Below, in pieces: positions 31,873 to 42,389 of a DNA stretch of 64,000 nucleotides. Numbering within the stretch: the first letter of the stretch is position 1; each line of letters starts with the position of its first letter. This DNA comes from Flectonema sp. DT1601 (lineage: Eukaryota > Euglenozoa > Diplonemea > Diplonemida > Diplonemidae), in assembly GCA_964019425.1 (NCBI GenBank), contig OZ025781.1, forward strand, positions 62,001 to 126,000. The letters are read 5' to 3'. Under the pieces are notes generated by a model. That model searched no databases. It was not told where the DNA came from and was given only the letters and a program-made list of their open reading frames with translations. Made by a program: the position numbers and the translations under genes.

Positions 31873-33054
31873 TGTTTTTTTGTTGATATATGTCTGACGT
31901 GATTAATAAAAGTGATGGGAACAGATTCATTGAAATAAAATTTTAAATTTCAAAAAAACGTGTTTTCTTCTTTGCATTGATATGAATATAATTTTTTTTT
32001 TTTTCATTTTTTTTTTTTTTTTTTTACCACCACCACTCTAAGTCCGGTTCCTAACGAAAGGGAGACCATAGCAGTCTGCCTAACAAAAGAGAGACAAATC
32101 ATGAACGTTGACATGTTATTAAAAGGAATATTTTTGTTCAAAGAATGTTACTCCACACACAATTGCAACACAGAAAATAAAAAAAAGAAGAAAAACATAA
32201 ATCATGACAAACATGACATAAAAGATAAGGTGGACAGGTTTTTAAAGAAAAAATCAAAAAAAAAAACCCGCCGCCGGAGTGCATTTTGGTACAACAATTT
32301 TCGACTCTCTACTTTATATTTATAAATACGACTAAAAATTGTTGTGTACCAACAACTGAGAATGACGATAAACGCAAACTTCTTTTAAAAAAAAAAAAAA
32401 GAAAAATCACAACTGCAGATACGGAACATAGATTCGTATGTTAATAAAACAAAACTAGAAACTTAACAAAATATAAGAAAGTGATATATTTGCAAACCAT
32501 CTTTGGTAAAGTTGAGAAGAAGAAAAAAATTCATATCATTCTTAACAATAAAACTAACCAAGACTATGCAATCTCTAAAGCTAACAAATAATACAAAAGA
32601 AGAGACGAATCCAGAAGGCTGTGTAGCTTCAAATTTCTGGTTTTTTTTTTTTTTTTTTTTTTTCTCTTCTTTAAAAAAAATTTAACATAACGGGGGTTGG
32701 TAAAAAAAAAAACAAAAAAAAAAAAAAAAAAAAAAAAACAAGTTCCCGTTCAGCTGCACCAGCATACGGTGGAGAGAGGGAAAAAAAAAAAGAAGAAAAA
32801 AAAAAATATCTCCAATCAATGGCTTTATAACATTACTTTTTTAATAGAAACAAACTCTCCTTTTTACACTGTTTCACAGTAACGAAGGACGAAATACTCT
32901 CGCAATGTGTGGTGTGGGGAGAATGATGTACCGTACGATTAAAAAATAGAAACAAAAGAACGTTCTGTCTCGGCTGTCTCAGTAGCGAGTTTACATAGTA
33001 TCCTCCGAGTGGGGTCGAATACTGCTGAAGAAGTTCTTATGCTGATGACGATGA
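31873..33054. other. Gene-free spacer of about 1.2 kb
   Basis: AT-rich, with T runs at 31992-32025 and 32641-32663 and A runs at 32701-32739. The open frames present are Lys-rich products of these runs. No gene seen. Confidence 0.45.
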
Positions 33055-34782
33055 TTACTTGCGATAGAATTGCGGAGGAAGTGGAGGAGACGCAGGAACC
33101 TCTTCAAGTTCAACATCAGGTATGAAACCATCGTCACTATTTCCCCATTGATTAATCATATATCTCTGAACAGGGTTGGGTGCAAAGTCTGGTTCAGCCT
33201 GCTCCAGCAATGAAACCGCCAATGAACTTTCACTATTTTCATAATGTGGTGACTGTCGGGATTCGAACCCGTGGCTGTGCTTTGGTAATGTCGGTATCTT
33301 TGTTTCCTTTTCAACAATTTTAACTTTTTCAACAACCTTTGGTTTATCATTTTTATCATTATCGTGATCACCATGACCACCACCAGAGTGTACAATTCCA
33401 GGAGGTAACCTCTTCTCCAACACAGCTTGCAATAGTCTCTGTGGTGGTCTCCTTGTTTGATAAATAAGAACATACAACAGCAGAGTCTGAGGAATAAAAT
33501 AACAAAGAGGCACTAGCGGTGCGATATAAGCCATTACCAACACCAGGAATCCCAAATGGTCGGCTGTGAGGGCTGAAAGCATGACAAGTTGACCGACATA
33601 AAAACAAGTTGAGTAAACTAATAATTGTAAACAAGGTTTAATGAAAGACGGTTTCCAAATACTTTCATCTTCAACGATCTGCCATGGGTCTAAGTCAGGA
33701 TTCGTGTTTTTAAATCCAGGTGTGAATGTGGCGTCAGGATCAGTATCTGGATGAGGTGTTGAACCATAACAAGGTACGTCATACACTCCGGGAATTCTTT
33801 CTATTTGATTTACCAATGATGATAATCTACTCTCCATTCTCCACCAAAAGAAGAACGATCCCGCCGGTCCAAGCGTAGCTGTCACTACAAGCATAAGCGC
33901 TAAATCAACACCAACCATATTTAGTAAATTAATACCAGCAAGGAATGGAACACATCCCCAAATCCAATGAGGAACATGGATCAACTGGATTATCAACTCT
34001 GAGTACATTAAATAAACATACTTTCCCATATCTAACGATCCTTGACAAGCATCAGGGTTAGGTAAGTCAGGATGATCTTGATAGTCTAAAGTGTGTAATG
34101 CTCTTGTGTGAAATCCAACTTCTTTTCTACAAATATATCTCATCTTTTGTTCATGTCGTAGAGCCATGGCAGACCTAATCAGTAAAATTTTTCTCGCGAA
34201 GGTGCATTTTGACGTTCCGGTCTTCAGTTCCAATATCTTCCAAGACGTTAGAGTATATTGTTGTAACTCGTGGATGGCGTCCCAAATCCTTTTTCTCCAA
34301 TAAAAACAGACTTGAATATAAGCACAGTACGCCAAACCCATTGAGAACAATACTAAATGAGCATATTCAAACAGAAGTAAATCAAACCCGTATCCACACT
34401 CACCTGAAGAACTTGATTTTGATGAACCGCTGCCTGCGCTGCTGTCGCAGCCACCAATTCGAATGTCGGTGAGTCCGAGTTCAGCTGCCAATACGAGAGC
34501 GAAAGATACGACTCCTACCAACATGAGTTCTACGTAGATAGCTTCCAGACCAGCCATTTTGTACGGATCGTCTGCGTGTTTGTGTTCAAAGTGATGTTTC
34601 ATCACTTCCACTCCAACTGTTAAAGTAATCACACCACAAAACATCGTAAAGACTGTTAAGGGATTGGCTTCAACCTGATCTCCAAGTTCCCATAATTTAG
34701 CGTCACCTCCTCCCATCGCGTAACCCAATATCGAACTCCATATTAACGTTCTCAGAGTAATATTTTTCTTACTTAGCCTCAT
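33055..34782 (-). CDS. MLO-like multi-pass membrane protein
   Basis: The 575-residue single exon has about seven hydrophobic segments. The pattern resembles the MLO family: an early segment, then MKHHFEHKHADDPY and a LEAIYVELMLVGVVSFALVL block that parallels the MLO pattern E.+..ELMLLGFISLLLT, a Cys-bearing loop (CDSSAG...SGECGYG), then a HLVLFSMGLAYCAY segment with an RKRIWDAIHELQQ loop. The C-terminal tail (about 440-575) is charged and polar. Plant MLO proteins are calcium channels that carry a calmodulin-binding tail; I see no clear site here. MLO proteins also occur in algae and some protists. Assignment is from pattern, not from alignment. Confidence 0.65.
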   Translation of the reverse strand: MRLSKKNITLRTLIWSSILGYAMGGGDAKLWELGDQVEANPLTVFTMFCGVITLTVGVEVMKHHFEHKHADDPYKMAGLEAIYVELMLVGVVSFALVLAAELGLTDIRIGGCDSSAGSGSSKSSSSGECGYGFDLLLFEYAHLVLFSMGLAYCAYIQVCFYWRKRIWDAIHELQQYTLTSWKILELKTGTSKCTFARKILLIRSAMALRHEQKMRYICRKEVGFHTRALHTLDYQDHPDLPNPDACQGSLDMGKYVYLMYSELIIQLIHVPHWIWGCVPFLAGINLLNMVGVDLALMLVVTATLGPAGSFFFWWRMESRLSSLVNQIERIPGVYDVPCYGSTPHPDTDPDATFTPGFKNTNPDLDPWQIVEDESIWKPSFIKPCLQLLVYSTCFYVGQLVMLSALTADHLGFLVLVMAYIAPLVPLCYFIPQTLLLYVLIYQTRRPPQRLLQAVLEKRLPPGIVHSGGGHGDHDNDKNDKPKVVEKVKIVEKETKIPTLPKHSHGFESRQSPHYENSESSLAVSLLEQAEPDFAPNPVQRYMINQWGNSDDGFIPDVELEEVPASPPLPPQFYRK

Positions 34783-35109
34783 GTTATTTAATACCCACTT
34801 GTGAAGGAAAAAAAAAAACAGATAAACACAATAAGAAACTCAACATGTGGGAAAACAGAACAGCATTCATAAGAGAGAATTAGAAAGGTCATCTAAAAGA
34901 GAGATGATTTTTCTATTTAAAAAAAAGGGAAAACGAATAGTGTCACCATCCAACGGTTGGTGGGACTGCATCCTTGCCTCTCAGTACTTATGAGAGGGAA
35001 AAGATACTTTTTTATGTATAAATAGGGTGGAAAAAAAATTAAATTCGAAGCGATTCGCAGAAATAAAAAACAAATTAAAAAAAAAAGAGGGTTAGAATAA
35101 AATAAAAAA
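34783..35109. other. Spacer next to an inverted-repeat element
   Basis: AT-rich. It carries the 15-base leader of the MLO-like gene after TTCACAAG. No gene seen. Confidence 0.4.
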
Positions 35110-35230
35110 AAACCATTCAGAATTAGCCCTGTATTTCGTTGAAAACGCAGACAAAAAATTCCAATCGCACGGGGAAAATACATCATTATGACCATAAGAA
35201 ATAACCGCTTTTCAATCTGAATAGTTTTTT
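35110..35230. repeat. Inverted-repeat element, copy A
   Basis: The element begins AAACCATTCAGA and ends TCTGAATAGTTT, so its ends pair over 12 bases with one C-A mismatch. A diverged relative with the same ends, the same mismatch and shared inner blocks (GTATTT, CGCACGGGGAAA, AATAACCGCT) lies at 53651-53760. It could be a small transposon-like element or a structured RNA gene. A short T run follows its right end. Confidence 0.6.
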
Positions 35231-35267
35231 CGTACAAAAAAAAAAAATTAAAATCAAATAAAAATAC

Positions 35268-38096
35268 TTAAACTTGCAACCCGGAGATTAAACTGTCTCT
35301 CTCGGGCGCTAATGATATTGGTGTGGTGTATTCACTGATATCAATATGTTGAGAGGATCTATTCCTTATAGCAAAAACAGCAATAATAATACAACCGACA
35401 ACTACCCCGATGACTGCTATTAGAATGGGGACAAGACTTTTATTCTCATCGTCATCTTCATCTTCAAAGCTGCTATTTCTGACGTTGTCTGATGCTGTGG
35501 TGTTTGTATGCCAATCTTCACGAATGGCTACAACATTTGGAAGTAGCTTCTTATTGAAAGCGCTGATCAGTTGACCTGACAAATCAACTTCAATTGCGAC
35601 AACACTTCCACTAGCTCGATCATTATTATTGAAAATAGAAGCTCCTGTTGTGTTTGCGTCATCAAACTTTGTCAAACACTTTGAAGACTTCCTGAATGGA
35701 TCAGAACAACTACCATTTGGACAGACATTGCCAGGGCAGAGGTACTTTAGTGACATGTTGGGTGCGAACTTTAAAATATTATTTGTGAATTCTGTTCTAT
35801 CGAAATCTCTCATTGAGTTCTTCAAAACTAAAATCACCATCTTCCTAGCTGAGGAAGCAATCTCTTCATTTTGAAAACATTTCATCCTGCCAACTTCACA
35901 GATTCCTGACTGAGGAATTGGAGTACATCTTCCATCAGCAGCCGCACAGTACGAATTCCTCTTCTGCCAGTTTTCACAAGTACTGCATATGAGAGCCTTT
36001 CCGTTCAGACTTTGCGGTTGGCTTTGTTCAACGTCTCCGAGATCTTTACACATGCCATCTGTGCAGTCTCTCATACACTGAGCTAGTTGATCTTCCTTCT
36101 CAAAACACTTCAAACCGTTCTCACAACAGTGAGGTGCAGCAGTGCAGCCTCCCAACTCCGGTATGGTCTCACCACATGGGTTGATCTCTTGTTCTCCATC
36201 CGTTGGGATCGGGATTGGTACCACTATGAACGTGGGAAGAGGGATTGGTGTAGGAATAGGGATTGGTACTACGATAAATGTGGGAAGAGGGATTGGCGTG
36301 GGAATAGGGATTGGTACTACTATGAATGTTGGGAGCGGTTGTGGAGTTTGCTCACCTTCTCCTGACCCTGACTCGCTTCCCTCCGGCTGCATCGTGGGCT
36401 CCGATGTTGAAGCCCACTCTGGCTGTTCCGTCGTTGGTGGCTCTGGTATTGTTGTGGGCAGTGGCTCTGGTATTGTTGTGGGCAGTGGCTCTGGTGTTGG
36501 AGAGGCTGGTTGATTAGTAGTTGGAGCAGATGACGGTTCTGATGTGGGAGGTTTTGGTACTGATGTGGGAGGTGGGACCGGTACTGGGGAAGCTGGCTGC
36601 TCCGTCATCGGTGCAGCTGACGGCTCCGATGTTGGTGGCACCGGTATGGTTGTGGGCGCAGATGACGGTTTTAGCGTAGCAGCAGATGGCTCCGATGTTG
36701 GAAAGGCTGGCTGATTAGTAGTTGGCGCAGCCGACGGTTCTGATGTTGGTGGTATCGGTATGGTTGTGGGCGCAGATGACGGTTCTAGCGTTGGTGCAGC
36801 ACTTGGCTCCGATGTTGGAGGGGTCGGTTGATCTGTAGTTGGTGCAGATGACGGTTTTGATGTTGGTGCAGCAGTTGGCTCCGATGTTGGATAGGCCGGT
36901 TGCTTTGTAGTTGGTGCAGATGTCGGTTCTGATGTTGGTGCAGATGACGGTTCCAGCGTTGGTGCAGCGCTTGGCTCCGATGTTGGAGGGGCTGGTTGAT
37001 CTGTAGTTGGTGCAGATGACGGTTCTGATGTTGGTGCAGATGACGGTTCTGATGTTGGTGCAGATGACGGTTCTGCTGTTGGTGCAGCGCTTGGCTCCGA
37101 TGTTGGAGGGGCTGGTTGATTAGTAGTTGGTGCGGATGACGGTTCCAGCGTTGGTGCAGCACTTGGCTCCGATGTTGGAGGGGCTGGTTGCTCTGTAGTT
37201 GGTGCAGATGAAGGTTTCGATGTTGGTGCAGCAGTTGGCTCCGATGTTGGATAGGCCGGTTGCTTTGTAGTTGGTGCAGATGTCGGTTCTGATGTTGGTA
37301 CGGTTGTGGGTGCAGCCGACGGCTCCAGCGTCGGTGCAACAGATGGCACCGATGTTGCAGAGGCTGGCTGATCCGTCGTAGGTGCAGCCGACGGCACTGT
37401 CGTTGGGGGTTGCGGTATTGATGTAGTCGGCGCCGCTGTGAAAGTGACTGGTCCCTGAGTTGGTGCATGTGTTGGTTGTAATGTCGGCTGTAATGTTGGT
37501 AAGCAGCCAGGCACACCAGGGAACGTTGGCGGTGCCACGAGCACTGCACACATCAGGTCTTGGGTGACTGCACCAGCGGGGAGTCGCGTTGAGAGTTTCT
37601 GAATCAGAAGATTAATGAAAGTCTGCTCCCGAACATCTAAGAAACCATTTGATTGATAATTAATATTTATTCCATCAAAATTCTGATTTGATAAAATATC
37701 AATCAGCTGGTCTGCGACGAAATCTTCCTTCCCAAAACAATATTCCCAACAGTTGTCGTTGTTGTTGGCAGGTAAACCAGTCATTTCTCTGTCACCAAAT
37801 GTTAAAATGACCTTTTTAGCATCAGCTTTCCACTGGAATACAAGTCCAGGGTTCGGTTGTCCACCACAAATAGGAACTGGGGTATTTATAACACATTGAG
37901 GGCTGCATGCGTACGTGATATTTGATCCGTTGTATGTTACGGCACTTGATATTAAGATTTTTGAATAAGGAAATGTTTGATAATATCCCGGACAGGGTTG
38001 CTCACCTTCAACTGAAGCACTAGTAGGATCCCAAGCACCCTGCACTCCGCTAACGCAAAGTATTAGAGTGAGAAGAAACGTTCTCATTTCAGTCAT
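35268..38096 (-). CDS. GH18-like chi-lectin surface protein with Pro/Thr/Ser repeats
   Basis: The 942-residue protein has a signal peptide (1-20), a glycoside-hydrolase-18-like domain (about 35-195), a long repeat region (about 205-590) of units such as EPSSAPTSEP, a three-fold PLPTFIVVPIPIPTPI block (about 600-650), a Cys-rich domain (about 660-790), and one membrane segment (about 888-910) with a 32-residue cytosolic tail. In the GH18 domain VILTFGD and FDGININYQ match the sheet and catalytic strands, but the DxxDxDxE acid is changed to Q (D141 to Q148), so it should bind rather than cut chitin-like sugars. It is likely a type I, heavily O-glycosylated surface protein. Similar Pro-Thr repeats are common in stramenopiles and dinoflagellates. 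Confidence 0.8.
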   Translation of the reverse strand: MTEMRTFLLTLILCVSGVQGAWDPTSASVEGEQPCPGYYQTFPYSKILISSAVTYNGSNITYACSPQCVINTPVPICGGQPNPGLVFQWKADAKKVILTFGDREMTGLPANNNDNCWEYCFGKEDFVADQLIDILSNQNFDGININYQSNGFLDVREQTFINLLIQKLSTRLPAGAVTQDLMCAVLVAPPTFPGVPGCLPTLQPTLQPTHAPTQGPVTFTAAPTTSIPQPPTTVPSAAPTTDQPASATSVPSVAPTLEPSAAPTTVPTSEPTSAPTTKQPAYPTSEPTAAPTSKPSSAPTTEQPAPPTSEPSAAPTLEPSSAPTTNQPAPPTSEPSAAPTAEPSSAPTSEPSSAPTSEPSSAPTTDQPAPPTSEPSAAPTLEPSSAPTSEPTSAPTTKQPAYPTSEPTAAPTSKPSSAPTTDQPTPPTSEPSAAPTLEPSSAPTTIPIPPTSEPSAAPTTNQPAFPTSEPSAATLKPSSAPTTIPVPPTSEPSAAPMTEQPASPVPVPPPTSVPKPPTSEPSSAPTTNQPASPTPEPLPTTIPEPLPTTIPEPPTTEQPEWASTSEPTMQPEGSESGSGEGEQTPQPLPTFIVVPIPIPTPIPLPTFIVVPIPIPTPIPLPTFIVVPIPIPTDGEQEINPCGETIPELGGCTAAPHCCENGLKCFEKEDQLAQCMRDCTDGMCKDLGDVEQSQPQSLNGKALICSTCENWQKRNSYCAAADGRCTPIPQSGICEVGRMKCFQNEEIASSARKMVILVLKNSMRDFDRTEFTNNILKFAPNMSLKYLCPGNVCPNGSCSDPFRKSSKCLTKFDDANTTGASIFNNNDRASGSVVAIEVDLSGQLISAFNKKLLPNVVAIREDWHTNTTASDNVRNSSFEDEDDDENKSLVPILIAVIGVVVGCIIIAVFAIRNRSSQHIDISEYTTPISLAPERDSLISGLQV
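36330..37484 (-). repeat. Coding minisatellite for Pro/Thr/Ser/Ala repeats
   Basis: Units of about 24-30 bases coding for SEPSSAPT-type peptides recur dozens of times with variation. Because the units are multiples of three and pyrimidine-biased, two other frames also stay open; these are shadows. Confidence 0.85.
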
Positions 38097-38506
38097 TTTA
38101 TTTTAGTCAAAAAAAAACTGATTTTTAGAATAAACAAAAAAATAAAATTATTTTCAAATCCACCGAACATCAACTCTGCGAGGGGTAATTTCATTCGAAG
38201 CCTTCTCTTATTAAAACTGTTTTGTGAGAAAAAGTAACGTAACGCAAACACTATAACAACATCGGAGTCATACTATGTGAATATTTTTTTTTTAAAACAA
38301 ACAGCGAACCATGGCACCAGCTGACTACTAAAAGCAACAGCAGTACTTCATTCGAAGAAAACGATAAACAGAAGAGGCAGTCGCTACAGAGGTGTGAGCT
38401 TGCTCAGTTCCCTTCCGTGCAAAACTACACTTCCTTTGATTGTGAGAATATTTTTTTATGAGGTACTTTCTGCGGGAGCGTAATAATATCGCAGAGGTAA
38501 CCAACT
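38097..38506. other. Spacer
   Basis: AT-rich. It contains the leader of the surface-protein gene after AATCAG. No gene seen. Confidence 0.4.
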
Positions 38507-39949
38507 TTAACCAACCGACCCGACGAGTTTCATTCCGAGCAGGGCAGTGGCTTCTGACGCAAATTCCTGCGGTAGTTTCTTAACAACTTTATCACAAAAT
38601 CCTCCGATAATTAATCGAATCGATTGCTCTTCATCTAAACCGCGAGTTCTAAGAAATTGAAGTTGTTCTGCGTCGAGTTTCGATACTGAAGCCTCATGCT
38701 CAAGGTGAGGTGGAGGTCCTGAAGTCTTAATTATCGGAATGGTATTTGTGACACTATTATCTCCTACTAACATGCTGTCACATTGAGAGAAGGAACGAAC
38801 ATTCTTAGCTAGTGGTGACTTGTGAATAAGTCCTCTAAATGTATTCTTACTTCCATCAGATGAGATACTTTTACTTACGATATGAGACCGACTGTTGTTA
38901 CCAATGTGAATCATTTTAGTACCAGTGTCGGCTTGCATCTTTCCATTTGTGAGTGAGACGCTATAAAATTCACCAGAACTCCCATCACCCTTTAAGATAC
39001 ATGAAGGGTACTTCCATGTTGCAGCTGATCCAACTTCTACTTGAGACCATCTTATCGAAGCTCTGTCATGACAGACGCCTCTCTTGGTTACGTAATTTAG
39101 AACACCTCCAACTCCGGTATTTATGTCACCCGGGTACCAGTTTTGTACTGTCGAATAGTCGATCTTCGCATCATCTTGAGCAACAAGTTCGACAACAGCA
39201 GCATGAAGCTGCTTGCTATCAAATGCTGGAGCTGTACAACCTTCCAAATATGAAACTTTTGAGTCAGGTTCAGCAACGATTAGAGTCCTTTCAAACTGTC
39301 CAGCTTCCTTATCATTAATACGGAAGTAAGTAGATAATTCCATTGGAGCTGTGACACCTTTTGGTATATGAACAAAGGAGCCATCTGTAAAGACTGCGGA
39401 ATTCAGAGCTGCCCAATAATTATCAGATTTTGGAACTACACTTCCCAGGTGTTTCTTTACTAGTTCTGGGTGAGACTTTACTGCTTCTCGTATGCTGCAG
39501 AATGTGATACCGACATCTGAAAGTGCTTTTCTAAAAGTAGTTACAACAGAAGTAGAATCAAAGACCACATCTGTCGCCACATTTGCGAGTCGCTTTTGCT
39601 CGTCGACTGGAATTCCTAATTTCTGAAAGGTGTCGAGCAGCTTTGGGTCAACGTCGTTGATGCTTTTTACTTTCTTTTTCGTTTTAGGTTCTGAAAAAAA
39701 AGCAATTTTTGAAAAATCGATCGTTGGTTGTTCGATTTTACTCCATTTTGGAGGTTTCATCTTCAGCCATCTTTTAAATGATCCGACCCTGAACTCAGTC
39801 AGCCATTCTGGTTCCTCTCTACGTTTTGATATTCCTCTCACTGTGTCTTCAGTGATTCCCAATCCGAATGGATGTGATGTTTGGATGTCTGTCTTCCATC
39901 CATGTTTATAAATACGACTGGCAGCTATAGCTGCGGGTATGGCTGCCAT
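38507..39949 (-). CDS. sufB: Fe-S cluster assembly protein SufB
   Basis: The 480-residue protein matches bacterial and plastid SufB over its full length: FRVGSFKRWLKM, LNSAVFTDGSFVHIPKGV, YLEGCTAP, LHAAVVELVA, TVQNWYPGD, TKRGVC, WKYPSCIL, the QADTGTKMIHIG block, and HEASVSKL near the end. It ends GSVG as many do. SufB with SufC and SufD forms the scaffold that builds Fe-S clusters. The closest text is the cyanobacterial/proteobacterial type, not the shorter Firmicutes type. The first 12 residues are Ala/Ile-rich, too short for a typical plastid bipartite signal. In many red-lineage algae sufB is in the plastid genome; here its neighbours, strand and A/T runs show a nuclear gene. Confidence 0.93.
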   Translation of the reverse strand: MAAIPAAIAASRIYKHGWKTDIQTSHPFGLGITEDTVRGISKRREEPEWLTEFRVGSFKRWLKMKPPKWSKIEQPTIDFSKIAFFSEPKTKKKVKSINDVDPKLLDTFQKLGIPVDEQKRLANVATDVVFDSTSVVTTFRKALSDVGITFCSIREAVKSHPELVKKHLGSVVPKSDNYWAALNSAVFTDGSFVHIPKGVTAPMELSTYFRINDKEAGQFERTLIVAEPDSKVSYLEGCTAPAFDSKQLHAAVVELVAQDDAKIDYSTVQNWYPGDINTGVGGVLNYVTKRGVCHDRASIRWSQVEVGSAATWKYPSCILKGDGSSGEFYSVSLTNGKMQADTGTKMIHIGNNSRSHIVSKSISSDGSKNTFRGLIHKSPLAKNVRSFSQCDSMLVGDNSVTNTIPIIKTSGPPPHLEHEASVSKLDAEQLQFLRTRGLDEEQSIRLIIGGFCDKVVKKLPQEFASEATALLGMKLVGSVG

Positions 39950-40265
39950 GACATTATTTTCTTTCTTTTTTTTGAGTGGGGAGGGGGAAAAATAATCATA
40001 AAAAAAAAAAAAAAACCATCAACGTTTCCCTTTACGTGACATCAGTCATCCAATACCACATCCCAGGTTGAGTGTAATGTTTCTGGTTAATAAAAAAAAA
40101 AAAAAAAAAAAAGTCAACACCCACCCGTAGTATGTCAATGATAATATTTCAGGCAGTTGCCTTCATAAGTGTAAATAATACCCAGATTTGGGTGACAAAA
40201 CGAATATGAAACATAAAGTTGATGAATTGCTATAAAGCCACACCTGAACAGGTTAGTATTGGACG
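39950..40265. other. Spacer
   Basis: Two A runs (about 40000-40015 and 40090-40111) are present. No gene seen. Confidence 0.4.
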
Positions 40266-42389
40266 TTAGTAGTCAAGCGCACCTGCCTGACGTTTTCGTT
40301 GTTGCGGTTCGAAACCAAAATTAACAGGTTCGACAAAAATTATTAACTCCTCATCTGGTGGTGGTGGAGGATCAATAGCCGGTTGTGGAAGTGATTTCGA
40401 CAGTCTGAGAGGAACGGCTACTCGATGACGAGCACCCTTTTGAAGTTTTAATCCATCTAGGTAATATATTCCGTACAATATCGGACCTCCTCTCAAAGCA
40501 ACAACATCATAAATAGAAAATTCAATCACAACCTTCTCATCCAGTAGTAGCAGAATGAAATCTTCATTCCAAAGGGGACGAGGTCCAGCCTTTGAAGACG
40601 TTTTAAATTCACACTTTGACTCTCGCAGATCAACTTGAGTAGGAGGGTTGTCATCATTCTTCATCAAAGAAATATTAACGTTTGGATTCTTTTGTTTTAA
40701 CCATCCTAACTCGCATTGAATAACTGTCATGAATCCGATTGGACTGGTTCTCTCAGCTCCTTTTAAAGTTGAGACTTTCAACCTGACTTTTGCAGGAGTA
40801 GTTCTGGGAGGAGTGTATTGCTTTGCGAGTTGATTGTCGAGCAGAAGTTCGATGTTTGATCCCTCAAAAGACCTATATCTACTGCTGAGGATTTGATTCC
40901 AACGGTCACATGATATTCCGAAAATCGGTCTGATTTGATTAAGAACAGAACACAATCCGTCTTGTAAGAATCTTGACGTCTCAAATGATGAGAGAAGTTG
41001 TTGAAACATCCGAACATCTAACGTTGTCGTTTCATCCAATTGAACTAATTGTGTTAACTTTTCTCTCAAAGTCTTACAATCAGGAATCACATGTTGTTGT
41101 GAAATTAGTAAATTAGAAACTGCTTCAAAAAAAGTCTGCTGTCTCATAGTCCTCTCCCTCGCATCTCTAGCCAAAGCAACATTCTCAATGCATCTATGTA
41201 GCTCTGTCGATGCTGGATTCCATGCTGCGAATTTAGATTCATGTTTATTAAAATTACTAATCTCCGAAAGAGCTTCATATTTCATTGGAAAGAAGAGTCT
41301 TCTTCGATCGTTACATCTCGACAGTTCATCCATGTATTTGTTATTTAATGTGTTGGTTCTCTCATCGAGATCTCTTTTAAAAGAGCAATACGACTGTTGT
41401 TGATCTCTCTTTGGGGGTCTTACTAAGGGTATCTTTCTATAGGTTAAAGCGTATTGACCTCCATTGTTGTTTAAGTCATTAAGATGAAGCTCTTGTAGAT
41501 CAAGCATCGGTATTATAGACCGTGATTTAGACTGAGGTTTACTCGGCGAAATTTCTGATTGTGGAAGTGACAACTCTGTTGGGGCAGTTATAAAAACAGA
41601 TTTCGCACATTGTTGTAGAGATGTGCTACTCTTTTCTAAGTTTTGTTTTTCAACTCTATTCTTTATAGCACCTGGTGAGTATTGTTCTAAAAGCAAAGAA
41701 TCTAATCCGTCTCTTGGAGATAACATTTTAGGTACTTCAAACGGTTGTAGGCTTCGATTATCTTCGTCGTATCTGACGGGGCCAAACTTACATCTTTGGA
41801 CTCTTCTTTCACTGATTGTAACGTATTGCTTTAATCTTTTTGTTACACCTTTTGATGATTTCCTTTCTTTGTATCTGCCGTAGTGATGACCTTGAGGTAG
41901 TTGACTGTCTTGGATTCGTTTCTTTTTTTTCTTCGGAACGGTTTCATCGCTGCCGCTGCAACCCATTCGACGAACAGCTTCAGGAGTATCAGGGCGTCTA
42001 ACTTCAGGGAGGGAGGCTTTTTTTCTTTCATCGGGACGAGTGTCTTTGTGGTGATGTGTTTGTGCTACGTCAACAAGCAGTTTTCTACTATTCGAAATGG
42101 TGTCATCGATATTCCAACTGCCAGGTGGTGGTTCAGGTAATAACTGTTGCCCTCCTTCAACAAACAGACAATGAAAATTAAACTTTTGTTGTGATCCCCC
42201 AGTACTCTGATGAAGTAATCCTTCACTCTTTAAAACATGAGTCACTTCGTCTTGTTGTAATCCGTTAAATATCCCCTTAGCACCTCCATCTTTTTTATTT
42301 TTATATTCCATCATTGCCGCTTCTGCTGCATAAAGCAGTTGTTCTGTACGAGGACAGTTACCACCACGAAGAGGTTTCTGTCTGATCAT
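40266..42389 (-). CDS. C2-domain protein of unknown function
   Basis: The 707-residue protein is disordered and basic over its first half, including KKKKKRIQ near 155 and a Ser/Pro-rich stretch. A helical middle (about 370-520) precedes a C2-like domain (about 535-680): LKVSTLKGAER, SKCEFKTSSKAGPRPLWNED, FILLLLDEKVVIEFSIYDV, typical of the strand pattern of C2 folds. The calcium-binding aspartates look sparse, so calcium-dependent membrane binding is uncertain. I recognise no named family. A TCTTAG lies 22 bases before the ATG. Confidence 0.7.
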   Translation of the reverse strand: MIRQKPLRGGNCPRTEQLLYAAEAAMMEYKNKKDGGAKGIFNGLQQDEVTHVLKSEGLLHQSTGGSQQKFNFHCLFVEGGQQLLPEPPPGSWNIDDTISNSRKLLVDVAQTHHHKDTRPDERKKASLPEVRRPDTPEAVRRMGCSGSDETVPKKKKKRIQDSQLPQGHHYGRYKERKSSKGVTKRLKQYVTISERRVQRCKFGPVRYDEDNRSLQPFEVPKMLSPRDGLDSLLLEQYSPGAIKNRVEKQNLEKSSTSLQQCAKSVFITAPTELSLPQSEISPSKPQSKSRSIIPMLDLQELHLNDLNNNGGQYALTYRKIPLVRPPKRDQQQSYCSFKRDLDERTNTLNNKYMDELSRCNDRRRLFFPMKYEALSEISNFNKHESKFAAWNPASTELHRCIENVALARDARERTMRQQTFFEAVSNLLISQQHVIPDCKTLREKLTQLVQLDETTTLDVRMFQQLLSSFETSRFLQDGLCSVLNQIRPIFGISCDRWNQILSSRYRSFEGSNIELLLDNQLAKQYTPPRTTPAKVRLKVSTLKGAERTSPIGFMTVIQCELGWLKQKNPNVNISLMKNDDNPPTQVDLRESKCEFKTSSKAGPRPLWNEDFILLLLDEKVVIEFSIYDVVALRGGPILYGIYYLDGLKLQKGARHRVAVPLRLSKSLPQPAIDPPPPPDEELIIFVEPVNFGFEPQQRKRQAGALDY

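Noticed and set aside
33255-33290. T-arm and B-box-like GGTTCGAATCCCG on the minus strand, as in a tRNA
   Set aside because: It lies inside the MLO-like coding sequence, and the preceding bases do not form D and anticodon arms.
36785-37551. Two further open frames of 254 and 143 codons on the minus strand
   Set aside because: They are shadows of the repeat region of the surface protein; a periodic pyrimidine-rich repeat keeps all frames open.
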